A DNA stretch of 64,000 nt from Apibacter raozihei (GCF_004014855.1 NZ_CP034930.1:2523716-2587715), one strand, 5' to 3'; shown: positions 27,214 to 37,285, numbered from the stretch's first letter. The notes: a model not told the origin generated them from the sequence alone. Numbers and translations: made by a program.

Positions 27214-28515
27214 TTATTTAGAGTTCATTAAATCTTCAATTTCTTCAATTTCAATAGGTATATTTCTCATCAAGTTATAAGGTTCTCCATTAGATTGGAT
27301 AACGACATCATCTTCAATTCTTATTCCAAAACCTTCTTCCGGAATATAAATTCCAGGTTCTACAGTAAAAACCATATTGGGTACAAAGGTTTCAGTAAGT
27401 ATTCCGTAATCATGAGTATCCAGTCCCATATGATGTGAATTACCATGCATAAAATATTTTTTATATGCCGGCCATTTTGGATCCTCATTTTTTATATCTT
27501 CTCTGGTCAACAATCCAAGCTTTAATAATTCTTCTGTCATAATTTTCCCAACCTCAATATGATAACTATACCAGTTATTCCCGGTAATTAATAACTTGGT
27601 AGATTCATTTTTTACATTCATTACAGCTTGATAAACTTCTTTTTGTCTATCCGAATAGATTCCGTTTACAGGAATAGTTCTGGTCATATCCGAAGAATAA
27701 TTTGCATATTCAGCACCAACATCCAAAAGTATCAGTTCACCATCCTTACAATCTTTATTATTTTGAATATAATGTAAAACGTTGCTATTTTTTCCAGATG
27801 CAATAATTGGTGTATAAGCCCATCCTTTCGATCTATTGGTCATAAATTCATGAAGTAATTCAGCTTCAATTTCATATTCCCATACACCAGGTTTAACAAA
27901 TGGTAAAATTCTTCGAAATCCTTTTTCAGTAATATTACAAGCTTTTTGAATCAGTTCAATTTCTTCAGGTTCTTTTATTGAGCGTAAATGCTGAAGAATA
28001 GGGTTACTTCTCAGATAATTATGAGCCCTGTATTTTTTCTGCAAATTTTTTATAAATCTGTCTTCTCGGGTTTCAACAACTTTTTCAGCACGATAATGTT
28101 CATTTATATTTATATAAATATTATCCATTTGTGGAATTACCGTTTCAATGATTTTATTGAAGTCCTGTAACCAATATACGTTTTTTATACCCGAAACATT
28201 ATACGCCTGCTCTTTAGAATATTTCTCACCTTCCCAAACGGCTATATGTTCGTTTGTTTCTCTTACAAACAACATTTCTCTATGTTCTTCCAGATATGCA
28301 TAGGGGCAGATAACCAATATTGATTCTTCCTGATCTATCCCAGAAAGATAAAATATGTCGCGGTGCTGTTGAAAAGGTAAAGTACTGTCTGCACTGATAG
28401 GATAAATATCATTGCTGTTAAAAAATGCTATGGATTTCGGTGCCATTTTCTGAACAAATTTTTGTCTGTTTTTGATAAACAAATTTTTGTCTATAGGAGC
28501 ATATTTTGTTGTCAT
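27214..28515 (-). CDS. pepP: Xaa-Pro aminopeptidase (M24B)
   Basis: A 433-residue dinuclear metal peptidase removing N-terminal residues that precede proline. An AMP_N domain fills about the first 170 residues. The catalytic pita-bread domain has metal ligands in LLDVGAEY and YSSDMTRTIPV (two Asp), HGNSHHMGLDTHD (His), TVEPGIYI (Glu) and RIEDDVV (Glu). It leads a two-gene unit with the JmjC-like gene and has a consensus -7 box at 28540. Confidence 0.95.
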   Translation of the reverse strand: MTTKYAPIDKNLFIKNRQKFVQKMAPKSIAFFNSNDIYPISADSTLPFQQHRDIFYLSGIDQEESILVICPYAYLEEHREMLFVRETNEHIAVWEGEKYSKEQAYNVSGIKNVYWLQDFNKIIETVIPQMDNIYININEHYRAEKVVETREDRFIKNLQKKYRAHNYLRSNPILQHLRSIKEPEEIELIQKACNITEKGFRRILPFVKPGVWEYEIEAELLHEFMTNRSKGWAYTPIIASGKNSNVLHYIQNNKDCKDGELILLDVGAEYANYSSDMTRTIPVNGIYSDRQKEVYQAVMNVKNESTKLLITGNNWYSYHIEVGKIMTEELLKLGLLTREDIKNEDPKWPAYKKYFMHGNSHHMGLDTHDYGILTETFVPNMVFTVEPGIYIPEEGFGIRIEDDVVIQSNGEPYNLMRNIPIEIEEIEDLMNSK

Positions 28516-28539
28516 ATATTTATATAAATTTTAGAATAT

Positions 28540-28547
28540 CAAATTTA
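28540..28547 (-). promoter_or_regulatory. -7 box of pepP
   Basis: The minus strand reads TAAATTTG, 24 bp upstream of the ATG. Confidence 0.55.
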
Positions 28548-28686
28548 CAGAATTAACTTTTAAATTATACATAAATTAATAAGTTAAGTATTAAAAACTT
28601 ATAAATATGAAGATAATTATATTTAGTATAAAGGTTTTCCAATTTTTATGATTAAAAACTTAACTTAGCATATTAAAATTTTATAA

Positions 28687-29553
28687 ATGATATTAATTGC
28701 AGACGGAGGTTCAACAAAATGCGACTGGGTAGTTGTAAGTTTTGATGGTAAAGAGATTAAAAAAATGGAATCTGAAGGACTTCACCCACGTTTTGTAAAT
28801 TCAGAAATAGTAAGAAATGCACTTATAAATATGAAGGAGCTGATGGAACTTTCTTCACAAATTAAGTTTGTTTTTTTTTATGGAGCCGGTTGTTCTTCAG
28901 ACGCGTTAAATAATATCATTAAAAGACCATTAAATGAAATTTTCGTAAATGCACAAATTAAGGTTGATCATGATCTAAAAGGAGCAGCTCTATCTGCATA
29001 TTTTGGAAAACCTGCACTTATATGCATTTTAGGAACAGGTTCTAATGTTTGCTATTTTGACGGATCAAATTTAAAAAAAGAAACTCCTTCGCTGGGATGG
29101 ATTCTGGGCGATGAAGGAAGTGGTGTTTATTTAGGAAAAAAGTTGTTGCATTCATTTTTTACAGATAAAATGCCCAAATATTTATCTTTGGCTTTTAAAG
29201 AAAGATATAATTTATCAATTGAAGATGTTTTAGAAAATGTATATCAAAAACCTAAGGCTAATTCCTATATAGCTACTTTTAATCGATTTATAGCAGAGCA
29301 TAAAAGAGAACCTTTTATTTTAAATCTTGTTTATGAATCATTTAAAGCTTTTTTTGAAAATCAGGTTCTTATTTTTGCTGAAGCAAAATCGGTAGAGATA
29401 AATTTTATCGGTTCCATAGCCCATTACTATGAAGATATCATTAAAACGGTTGCTTCAGAATATCACGTTTCCGTTGGAGAAATTGTGAAAAAACCCATTG
29501 ATAATTTGGTAAAATATCATTTAATTTATATTCTTCCTAATTTAAGAAAATAA
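28687..29553 (+). CDS. BadF/N-acetylglucosamine-kinase-like ATPase
   Basis: A 288-residue ASKHA-fold protein. The phosphate-1 loop ADGGSTKCDW is at residues 4-13, ILGTGSNVCYF gives the second phosphate loop and LGDEGSGVYLG the sugar-kinase signature. This combination is that of N-acetylglucosamine kinase and BadF-type proteins of Bacteroidota. Probable role: phosphorylating an amino sugar from recycled cell-wall material; not certain. Convergent with the gene at 29568, with 14 bp between stops. Confidence 0.85.
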   Translation: MILIADGGSTKCDWVVVSFDGKEIKKMESEGLHPRFVNSEIVRNALINMKELMELSSQIKFVFFYGAGCSSDALNNIIKRPLNEIFVNAQIKVDHDLKGAALSAYFGKPALICILGTGSNVCYFDGSNLKKETPSLGWILGDEGSGVYLGKKLLHSFFTDKMPKYLSLAFKERYNLSIEDVLENVYQKPKANSYIATFNRFIAEHKREPFILNLVYESFKAFFENQVLIFAEAKSVEINFIGSIAHYYEDIIKTVASEYHVSVGEIVKKPIDNLVKYHLIYILPNLRK

Positions 29554-29567
29554 ATAAATAAAGTCAA

Positions 29568-30035
29568 CTAGCGTAAAGATACAGCGACAAAGACATCCAT
29601 ATCAATATGATCTATATCTGTGGATATGCTCTTATATACATCAAAATCAGCACTATATTCTCTATTCAGTACAGAATCTTCTGCCCATATTTTTTGCCAT
29701 ACGCTTGCAACAGATGCAATGTTACCTTTCAGATTATATTTTAGAAAATTTCCTTGTGAAATAGAACAACTCGTCATCCCATCAGGAATAAAATCAATAG
29801 AATCTACTTTATAACCAATAATTGCCGTATATTCTCCTTTATAATCAGAAGCATAATCGGTATACACACAATATATATCTTCAGAAATACGATTAGTGAT
29901 TTGATTTCTTATATTTTCAAGATAAAATCTTTCCCATAATACACCAAGATCTACAGATGCATTATTATCAGTATTATTTGTTCTTACAGAAATTCCAATG
30001 ATTGAAAATTCCTGGATAGTTTCTAAATTTTTCAT
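29568..30035 (-). CDS. GyrI-like/effector-binding domain protein
   Basis: A 155-residue stand-alone SOUL/GyrI-like small-molecule-binding domain: FSIIGISVRT at the start, the middle segment YTAIIGYKVDSID, then GNFLKYNLKGNIASVASVWQKIW and a terminal acidic strand. Such proteins bind ligands or, in GyrI itself, DNA gyrase. There is no DNA-binding domain here, so it is not a full AraC or MerR regulator. It lies 47 bp from the UMF1 transporter gene upstream on the same strand, possibly co-transcribed. Confidence 0.75.
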   Translation of the reverse strand: MKNLETIQEFSIIGISVRTNNTDNNASVDLGVLWERFYLENIRNQITNRISEDIYCVYTDYASDYKGEYTAIIGYKVDSIDFIPDGMTSCSISQGNFLKYNLKGNIASVASVWQKIWAEDSVLNREYSADFDVYKSISTDIDHIDMDVFVAVSLR

Positions 30036-30082
30036 TGAATCTAAAATATTTGCTTTTAAGTTTATAATAATCGGTTACATTA

Positions 30083-31447
30083 TTAATTAATTGTATTTGT
30101 ATTTTTAAATCTAACAAAAAACATGAAAAACAAACCTATAATAAATGTCACTGACATAGCAAGAATCGAATAACGCATGTTTCCAGTTAAATCTATTAAA
30201 AGTCCGTAAATAAATGAACCTACAATTATAGCAAATTTTTCAATTACATCATAAAAACTAAAATAAGTTGTTGTAATATGCTGATCTTTTTCTGGAAGCA
30301 TTTTACTATACGTAGAGCGGGATATAGACTGAATACCTCCCATAACCAGACCTACCATTCCGGCTACGGCATAAAAATAATATTCAATATTGGGATTGGT
30401 TTTATCAAGTAAGAAACCGGCAATACAAATACCTATCCAAATACAGATGCAAATAATCAGCACCATTTTATTACCAACTTTTTTAGATAAAGCCGAACAA
30501 AGATAAGCTCCGATTATAGCAATTAATTGTGTGAGAAGTATAGAGATGATTAGTTTAAAACTATTGAGGTTAATTTCATTGGCTCCGAATAAAGCAGCCA
30601 TTAAAAAAATAGTTTGAATTCCGATAGAGTAGAAGAAAAAACTAAATAAAAAGTATTTCAAGTTTCTTATTTCGAATAATTCAGTTTGTATTTTTTTAAG
30701 ATTAGAAAAACTGCTTAGTATAAGGCTTCTTTTTCTAACTCCTGATTGTTTAGGATTGTCAGGCAAAACAGAAAAAGTATATTGTCCGAATCCTAACCAC
30801 CAGATTCCAGTTAAAATGAAACTTAAGCGGGTATAAAATCCTTTATTTTCAACATTAGCTACTTTTTCAATAAGAACAAGGCAAAGAATCAATAATATCA
30901 TTGCACCTGCATACCCCATTATATAACCTTTTGCTGAAACTCTATCCTGTTCATCTTCAGTTGCTATATCAGGAAGATACGAATTATAGAAGACTAAACT
31001 TCCCCAAAAGCCAATACTTGCCGTAACATTAAGAAATAATCCATAGATTATTCTTGATTTATCCGTAAAAAAGAAAAGAGCCATGCAGGAAAACGAGCCT
31101 AAATAACAGAAAAATTTCAGAAATTTTTTCTTAGTACCTGTTACATCCGCTATGGAAGATAAAACAGGAGTAGATAAAACAACAAGAATAAAAGAAATAG
31201 TTAAAGAATAACTAAATAATGCATCAGGAGCAAAAAAATGGCCTAAAATTTCGATTTTTGATTGAATGGGCTCATCAAACCAGACATCCTGATATGAGTT
31301 GTATATTTTCTTATATGTGTCGGTTGTAAGACTTGAATAAAAAATAGGAAATATTGTTGATGTAATTACGAGTGAATATACAGAATTGGCCCAATCGTAA
31401 AATACCCAGCCTTTTATTATTTTAGGATCATTTTTTTTAAAACTCAC
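30083..31447 (-). CDS. MFS transporter, UMF1 family
   Basis: A 454-residue integral membrane protein with about twelve hydrophobic segments. The opening GWVFYDWANSVYS is the signature of the UMF1/Atg22-like branch of the major facilitator superfamily. Late motif MGGIQSISRSTYSKMLPE matches the conserved region of this branch. Substrate unknown; amino acids are suggested for the eukaryotic relatives. The GyrI-like gene follows 47 bp downstream. Confidence 0.88.
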   Translation of the reverse strand: MSFKKNDPKIIKGWVFYDWANSVYSLVITSTIFPIFYSSLTTDTYKKIYNSYQDVWFDEPIQSKIEILGHFFAPDALFSYSLTISFILVVLSTPVLSSIADVTGTKKKFLKFFCYLGSFSCMALFFFTDKSRIIYGLFLNVTASIGFWGSLVFYNSYLPDIATEDEQDRVSAKGYIMGYAGAMILLILCLVLIEKVANVENKGFYTRLSFILTGIWWLGFGQYTFSVLPDNPKQSGVRKRSLILSSFSNLKKIQTELFEIRNLKYFLFSFFFYSIGIQTIFLMAALFGANEINLNSFKLIISILLTQLIAIIGAYLCSALSKKVGNKMVLIICICIWIGICIAGFLLDKTNPNIEYYFYAVAGMVGLVMGGIQSISRSTYSKMLPEKDQHITTTYFSFYDVIEKFAIIVGSFIYGLLIDLTGNMRYSILAMSVTFIIGLFFMFFVRFKNTNTIN

Positions 31448-31822
31448 AGTATTATTTTTAATATGTTTATAACGTATATATGTGAAAATTATTTCAAATT
31501 AAAGGAAAAATGGTTGATAAACTAATATATTTTTATTTATTTTAATTTCTATTTTTTCTGATTATTAGCTAAAAATTATTTTATATGTAACATATTTAGT
31601 TTAAAACCAGCTGTGTGTCATTTTAAAACAAAATTCAGGAATAAATTAGAGTTATTAAGTTATTAAATAAAAAAAAGCATTTTAATGATGGATTTAAATT
31701 AACGAAAGTTCAAGATAAGTAAGATTGGTATTAATGAGTAAAGAATCAATTTTAATAATTTTAAGTTTAAATGAAAAATTACGAACTTTGAAAAATACAA
31801 ATTGTAAATTTTAGAAAATAAT
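31448..31822. other. Intergenic gap between the UMF1 transporter gene and pepD
   Basis: 375 AT-rich bases between divergent genes. I see no ORF or stable hairpin. A near-consensus -7 box GAACTTTG at 31783-31790, one mismatch to TAnnTTTG, may serve pepD. Confidence 0.5.
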
Positions 31823-33286
31823 ATGATAAATCAAGAAATAAGGTCATTAGAGCCACACAAGTTATGGAATTTTTTTTCTGATTTGAATGCAGTTCCGAGA
31901 CCATCAAAAAAAGAAGAAAAAGTACGTGAATTTATTAAAAATTTTGGTAATTCTTTAAATTTAGAGACTTTAGAAGATAGAGTAGGAAATATTTTAATAA
32001 AAAAACCTGCAACTTCAGGCTTAGAAACTAAAAAAAAGGTGGTTTTGCAGTCTCATCTCGACATGGTTTGCCAAAAAAATAATGATGTAAATTTTGATTT
32101 CGACTCAGAGGGTATAAAAATGCAGATTGAAGGAGACTGGGTGAGTGCAGTAGGAACTACTTTAGGCGCAGATAATGGGATTGGAGTGGCTTCAATAATG
32201 GCCATTCTTGCATCAGATAATATTGAACATCCCGATATAGAAGCACTCTTCACCATTGATGAAGAAACAGGAATGACTGGAGCCTTTGGACTGGAGGAAG
32301 GTTTTTTATCAGGTGATATACTTTTAAATTTAGATACTGAAGAAGACGATGAAATTGACATAGGCTGTGCTGGAGGAATCGATGTTTCAGCTTTCAAAAC
32401 GTACCCGCTTGAAACCGCTAACTCTCATGAAATTAGTGCAAAATTAAAAATTATAGGTTTGCACGGAGGCCATTCTGGAATGGATATTCACAAGGGATTA
32501 GGAAATTCTAACAAATTGGTCAGCCGTTTTCTTTATGCATTTCTTGATTCAGGTATTAAAGTTGAATCTTTCGATGGGGGAGGATTAAGAAATGCAATCC
32601 CTCGCGAAGCAACAGTTAAGTTTGTGATATCTAATGAAAAAAAGAATACCATCGAAAGTATTTTTGATCGGTTAAGAAAAGATATAGTAGAGGAATTCAA
32701 AAATATTGAAGAAAATTTAGAAATTTTATTAAGCTGGGAGGATTCACAAAATCAAACGTTAACTAAGGAGGATACTTTTACATTTGTTTCAGCTCTGACA
32801 GCATTGCATAATGGTGTTTTTAGAATGAGTCCTGAAATAGCAGATTTGGTTGAAGCATCTAATAATATAGCCAGAGTTGAACTTATCGATGGAAAAGCTA
32901 AAATTTTGTGTTTAACCCGATCTTCCGTAGAAAGTAGTAAATTATGGCTAGCTGATTCCTTAAAATCTGTTTTGAATCTTGCAGGAATGAATGTTGAATT
33001 TTCAGGTTCATATCCTGGATGGAAACCTAATCCTGACTCAGAAATTCTTAAAACTGCAATAAAAATATATCAAGATCAAAATTTAGAAAAACCAATGGTT
33101 ATGGCTTGTCATGCAGGACTGGAATGTGGAATTATTGGTGAAAAATACCCTGAAATGGAGATGATATCTTTTGGTCCTACGATTAAAGGAGCTCATTCTC
33201 CTAAAGAAAAAGTCAGCATTTCATCAGTTCAGAAATACTGGATCTATTTACTTGAAATTTTAAAAAATATACCGGCAAGACATTAA
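31823..33286 (+). CDS. pepD: Aminoacyl-histidine dipeptidase (M20C, PepD)
   Basis: A 487-residue dizinc peptidase releasing amino acids from dipeptides such as Xaa-His. The zinc-site motifs are SHLDMVCQKN (His, Asp), LGADNGIGVA (bridging Asp) and TIDEETGMTGA (catalytic and metal-binding Glu). The segment LHGGHSGMDIHKG starts the dimerisation lid, and SFGPTIKGAHSP gives the C-terminal His ligand. Full length. A terminator follows at 33298. Confidence 0.95.
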   Translation: MINQEIRSLEPHKLWNFFSDLNAVPRPSKKEEKVREFIKNFGNSLNLETLEDRVGNILIKKPATSGLETKKKVVLQSHLDMVCQKNNDVNFDFDSEGIKMQIEGDWVSAVGTTLGADNGIGVASIMAILASDNIEHPDIEALFTIDEETGMTGAFGLEEGFLSGDILLNLDTEEDDEIDIGCAGGIDVSAFKTYPLETANSHEISAKLKIIGLHGGHSGMDIHKGLGNSNKLVSRFLYAFLDSGIKVESFDGGGLRNAIPREATVKFVISNEKKNTIESIFDRLRKDIVEEFKNIEENLEILLSWEDSQNQTLTKEDTFTFVSALTALHNGVFRMSPEIADLVEASNNIARVELIDGKAKILCLTRSSVESSKLWLADSLKSVLNLAGMNVEFSGSYPGWKPNPDSEILKTAIKIYQDQNLEKPMVMACHAGLECGIIGEKYPEMEMISFGPTIKGAHSPKEKVSISSVQKYWIYLLEILKNIPARH

Positions 33287-33297
33287 AATTTATAAAT

Positions 33298-33330
33298 ATA
33301 AAGCCTGATTAAGTAATCAGGCTTTATTAT
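33298..33330 (+). terminator. Intrinsic terminator of pepD
   Basis: A stem of about 13 bp (33298-33310 with 33315-33327) with core AAGCCTGATT and an AT-rich tail. Confidence 0.75.
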
Positions 33331-33370
33331 TTTATATACTATATCTTTTTTATAATCGTTTTACAAATAA

Positions 33371-34252
33371 ATGTTATACATGGTAAATCAAGTATTTTTT
33401 GTCCTTTTGCTTTTTTTTATGTTATTAACTGGATGTTCAAGAAATAAAGTTTCCAAGAGCAATGATAGCATTAACTTTATTAATTTTAAAAATGAAAAAT
33501 CATTTGTAATAGCCAAAGGAAATACAATACAGAGTCGCTTTGAAGTACCTTCAGGATATGTAAGAACTTTAGTACAGGATAATTCGTTTGAACATTATTT
33601 ACGTAATTTTCCATTATTGCCCGACACAGCAAAAGTATATTATTACGATGGCAGATTAAAACCTAAAAATATACATGCAGCGATTTTAAATATAGATATT
33701 GGTGACCAGAATTTACAACAATGTGCTGATGCTGTCATAAGATTACGTGCAGAATACTTATATGGTGAAAAAAGATTTTCTGACATTCATTTTAGTTTTA
33801 ATAAAGATTTTAATATAGAATTTAAGAAATGGGCAGAGGGTTTCAGAGTACAATTTGTAAGAAATCAATTTAAATGGGTAAGGAAAGAGAATCCGGATTA
33901 TAGCTATTCAAATTTTAAAAAATATTTATTTTATACATATATTTACGCAGGTACATATTCATTATCTTCAGAAATGAAAATAAAAAGATACGGAGATATG
34001 AAAATAGGAGATGTATTTATAAAAGGTGGATCACCGGGACATGCTATGATTATCGTAGATATGGCAGTTAATCCTAAAAACAATAAAAAAGTTTATATGC
34101 TGGCACAAAGCTACATGCCTGCACAAAGTATACATATAGTTAAAAATTTAAATAATTTGGATTTATCGCCTTGGTATGAATTAAATTTAGATGACGAAAT
34201 AGTAAAGACACCGGAATGGAAATTCACGATAAGAGATTTAAAAGAGTTTTAA
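33371..34252 (+). CDS. DUF4846-type lipoprotein
   Basis: A 293-residue protein with a long hydrophobic leader and lipobox LTGC (Cys22), hence a lipid-anchored envelope protein. The mature part shows the DUF4846 landmarks: SRFEVPSGYVR near the start, VYYYDGRLK, CADAVIRLRAEYLYG, and GGSPGHAMIIVDMAV followed by YMLAQSYMPAQSIH. The Gly-His, Asp and Gln positions of the last two motifs recall a papain-like or NlpC-like catalytic surface, but this is speculation. Function unknown. It precedes purA by 200 bp with no obvious terminator. Confidence 0.85.
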   Translation: MLYMVNQVFFVLLLFFMLLTGCSRNKVSKSNDSINFINFKNEKSFVIAKGNTIQSRFEVPSGYVRTLVQDNSFEHYLRNFPLLPDTAKVYYYDGRLKPKNIHAAILNIDIGDQNLQQCADAVIRLRAEYLYGEKRFSDIHFSFNKDFNIEFKKWAEGFRVQFVRNQFKWVRKENPDYSYSNFKKYLFYTYIYAGTYSLSSEMKIKRYGDMKIGDVFIKGGSPGHAMIIVDMAVNPKNNKKVYMLAQSYMPAQSIHIVKNLNNLDLSPWYELNLDDEIVKTPEWKFTIRDLKEF

Positions 34253-34378
34253 AATAATCGAGTATGCTCTTTGAGATAATTTTGAAAAGATGAAAGTTTT
34301 TAACAAGTAAAGAATTTTTTGTTGATAAAAAACAATTGATTTTTATTATGAAAAATGAATTTATTTCAATAATTCTTT

Positions 34379-34386
34379 TAATTTTG
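34379..34386 (+). promoter_or_regulatory. -7 box of purA
   Basis: TAATTTTG, 66 bp upstream of the purA ATG. An 8-bp hairpin (34390-34397 with 34410-34417) starts about where the transcript should begin. Confidence 0.55.
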
Positions 34387-34452
34387 TAAGGAAAGAATCT
34401 ACTCTGTGTTTCTTTCCTGAAACTATTTAATAACTAAAATTTAACAAAAAAT

Positions 34453-35739
34453 ATGTCAACGTATGTTGTTGTCGGCTTGCAATGGGGCGACGAAGGAAAA
34501 GGAAAAATAACAGATGTTTTAGCGGAAAAATCTGACTATGTAGTACGATATCAAGGAGGAAATAATGCCGGTCATACAGTATATGTAGGCGAAGATAAAT
34601 TTGTACTGCATCTTCTTCCGTCCGGAGTTCTTCAGTGCAAAGGTAAATGTATTATAGGAAATGGAGTTGTTGTTAATCCGGAAGCATTTTTTAATGAAAT
34701 CGATCAGATTGAAAAAAGAGGATTAGCAACCGATCATGTTTACATTAGCAGTCGTGCACACATTATCATGCCATACCATATTCTGCTTGATACTTACAGG
34801 GAAGAGTTTGCCGGTAAAAGTCAGATAGGAACAACTAAACGAGGCATTGGGCCTTGTTATGAGGATAAGGTGGCCCGGGTGGGAATTCGAGCCATTGATT
34901 TATTAAATCCTGAAATTCTTAAAGCTAAAATTGAGGAAAATTTATTGGTTAAAAATGCTTTATTCGAAAAGCTTTTCAATAAAGAACCGTTATATTTTGA
35001 TGACATTTTTCAAAAGTACTACGAATACGGTCAGAGATTAAAAAACCGTATAATTGAAAGTGAATTTGAATTAAATTATGCCATTCAACAAGATAGTAAT
35101 ATACTTTTTGAAGGAGCACAGGCCTTAATGCTGGATGTTGATTTCGGAACATATCCTTATGTTACTTCATCTTCACCAACTACCGGAGGAGTATCTGTAG
35201 GAGCAGGAGTTCCTCCCACAAGCCTTCAAAATCTTATCGGGGTATCAAAAGCATATTGCACACGTGTAGGAAACGGACCTTTTCCTACCGAGCTTGAAGA
35301 TGAAACAGGTGAGCATATAAGAACGATAGGACATGAGTTTGGTGCTTCTACAGGAAGGCCAAGACGTTGCGGTTGGCTGGATTTGGTCGCTTTACGATAC
35401 TCTTGTATGATCAACGGAATAACTCATTTGGTAATTACAAAATTAGATGTTTTAAGCGGTTTTGAAACCATTAAAGTTTGCACTGCTTATGAAACTTCTG
35501 AGGGTAAACTTATAGATTCATTTCCTGCAACAACAGAGAAGTTGGAAGGTTACCAGGCTGTATATAAAGAATTACCGGGTTGGAAAGAAGATATTTCAAA
35601 TGTGAAAACTTTCGAAGAATTGCCTCAGGTCGCTCAGGAGTATCTGCATTTTATTGAAGATTATTTGGGTATTGATGTATACTTAGTATCCGTTGGTCCG
35701 GAACGTTCTCAAAATATAATCAGGACAAATATTTTTTAA
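34453..35739 (+). CDS. purA: Adenylosuccinate synthetase
   Basis: A 428-residue GTP-dependent enzyme joining IMP and aspartate, the first committed step to AMP. The N-terminal GLQWGDEGKGKI is the GTP/IMP loop with the catalytic Asp, NNAGHTV supplies the catalytic His, and TTKRGIGPCYEDK, GRPRRCGWLDL and TKLDVLSGF (base recognition) are present. Complete length. It has an unusually long leader containing a hairpin. A probable terminator is at 35761. Confidence 0.97.
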   Translation: MSTYVVVGLQWGDEGKGKITDVLAEKSDYVVRYQGGNNAGHTVYVGEDKFVLHLLPSGVLQCKGKCIIGNGVVVNPEAFFNEIDQIEKRGLATDHVYISSRAHIIMPYHILLDTYREEFAGKSQIGTTKRGIGPCYEDKVARVGIRAIDLLNPEILKAKIEENLLVKNALFEKLFNKEPLYFDDIFQKYYEYGQRLKNRIIESEFELNYAIQQDSNILFEGAQALMLDVDFGTYPYVTSSSPTTGGVSVGAGVPPTSLQNLIGVSKAYCTRVGNGPFPTELEDETGEHIRTIGHEFGASTGRPRRCGWLDLVALRYSCMINGITHLVITKLDVLSGFETIKVCTAYETSEGKLIDSFPATTEKLEGYQAVYKELPGWKEDISNVKTFEELPQVAQEYLHFIEDYLGIDVYLVSVGPERSQNIIRTNIF

Positions 35740-35760
35740 AATACATAATTTAGTATATCT

Positions 35761-35800
35761 ACAGGGATTTATGTTTAACCATGGATCCCTGTTTGTATCT
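35761..35800 (+). terminator. Probable terminator of purA
   Basis: An 8-bp stem ACAGGGAT/ATCCCTGT (35761-35768 with 35785-35792), 16-base loop, followed by TTGTATCTT. Weak U tract. Confidence 0.45.
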
Positions 35801-36033
35801 TAAAATAAGTATAAATTTTTATTATAAGATTTAAAGTTTCTTAATGACTATCTCTTAATTTATTTTAAAATATATATTGGATTAGATATTGTTATATATT
35901 TGTTTTAAAATAAAGTTTAATTTATAACTTTATTTATATAAAAAAGAATATTTTTCACAATTTGAATGTTTATTATTATTTCTTTTTTTATTTTTATGCA
36001 TAAGTATACAAATTTTATGAAGTTAATCTAATT

Positions 36034-36789
36034 ATGAAAAAAACAATTTTACTCTTTTGTATTTTATGGGCTGTCAATTTTGCAAGTGCTCAGGAAGATA
36101 TTAATATAACAAAATATCAAGATTCCCGTTTAAAAGAAGCTGTTCCATCCTATGCTTTATCTAAAGTTGAAAAGCTGATATCTAAACTTAAACAATCTTC
36201 AGAATCACTCAATCAGGATACTAAAAATGATATTCCTAAATTATCAGACAAAGATTTTGAAAAACTTTCTGTAAAAGAAAAGTTTACTTATACCATGCTA
36301 TATCCTGAATCCGTTAGCAAAAATAACTTGAATATTCCTGCAATTTCTGATGAAGAAAATATAATATTTGGTTATTTGCCCGATTTTAAATCTAATAAAA
36401 AATGGAGCGACAGACAAATCTCCTTTCTAACAAGTAATAAAAAAGAAGTTATAGCGCTTATTAAAGAATCATGTTTAAAGGATAAATTTATAGGCTTGAA
36501 TTACAAAAAAGCTTTAGTTAAAGTAAAAGCAATTGAAGCTATTCCTTTTCTTATTGATTTTTATAAATATAAGGATTCTAAAGATAAAGATATATTAACT
36601 GCACTTTCTTTAATTGTCAAAGACGGCAGGTACTTTCATTATATCCGGGCAAATATTTACAAAGATTTATATGGTAATGATGATAAGCCTGTGGAAGAAT
36701 CTTATATTGATGATACAGCATCTAATGAAGAATATATTTTAAAGACTGCCTCTAATTTTTACATACAGTATCCTAAAAATAAAATGTAG
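36034..36789 (+). CDS. Secreted protein of unknown function
   Basis: A 251-residue protein with a signal peptide (MKKTILLFCILWAVNFASA, cleavage before QEDIN). The mature part is Lys/Asp/Ser-rich and largely helical, including a short HEAT-like stretch around KALVKVKAIEAIPFLIDFYK. No catalytic motif or T9SS domain. I do not recognise it. It is flanked by long AT-rich gaps and followed by a strong terminator. Confidence 0.7.
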   Translation: MKKTILLFCILWAVNFASAQEDINITKYQDSRLKEAVPSYALSKVEKLISKLKQSSESLNQDTKNDIPKLSDKDFEKLSVKEKFTYTMLYPESVSKNNLNIPAISDEENIIFGYLPDFKSNKKWSDRQISFLTSNKKEVIALIKESCLKDKFIGLNYKKALVKVKAIEAIPFLIDFYKYKDSKDKDILTALSLIVKDGRYFHYIRANIYKDLYGNDDKPVEESYIDDTASNEEYILKTASNFYIQYPKNKM

Positions 36790-37285
36790 GAATTTAAAAG
36801 AAGAATTGTTAAAACAAAATATTTAAATAAAAAACCAATCTTGTATAGTATACTATAAGATTGGTTTTTTTTGGACTAGCATAATCTGTCTATAATTTTA
36901 TACCTGCTCAAAAATAGTAATTTTATTTTATCTAAAATAATAAAATGAATAATAATTTATCACTGTTACAAATACTTAACTTTAATACATAAAACATAGC
37001 GTTATTAATAATTTAGTGTAAATTTTAATAAATATATTAGAATAAAGGATAATTTGTAAATTTAATGAATAATAACTATTGCTTTAAGCGTAATATTATA
37101 GTGTTTTTATAGTTATATTAGTGTTTTTTTACAATAAAAATTTTATTTTCAAAATTATTTTTCTTAATATATATTAAATTTATTTAGTATCTGATTTAAA
37201 TTAAATAGTTTTTAGAGTACGTATTTATTTTTAAATAAATATTTTACTGTGTATACATTCTAAAACATTTCTAAAGAATTTAACT
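36790..37285. other. AT-rich gap after the secreted protein gene
   Basis: 496 bases between convergent genes, very AT-rich. Apart from the terminator at 36831 no ORF or defined element is visible. Confidence 0.6.
36831..36871 (+). terminator. Strong intrinsic terminator
   Basis: AAAACCAATCTT (36831-36842) pairs with 36857-36868, and an inner TATAGTA/TACTATA palindrome extends the stem. A T8 tract follows. Confidence 0.85.

Noticed and set aside
32053-32397. A 114-residue minus-strand frame
   Set aside because: Antisense shadow of pepD; serine- and proline-rich composition typical of reversed codons.
35259-35268. ACACGTGT palindrome as a parS site
   Set aside because: It lies inside purA and lacks the GTTnC and GnAAC flanks of the parS consensus.
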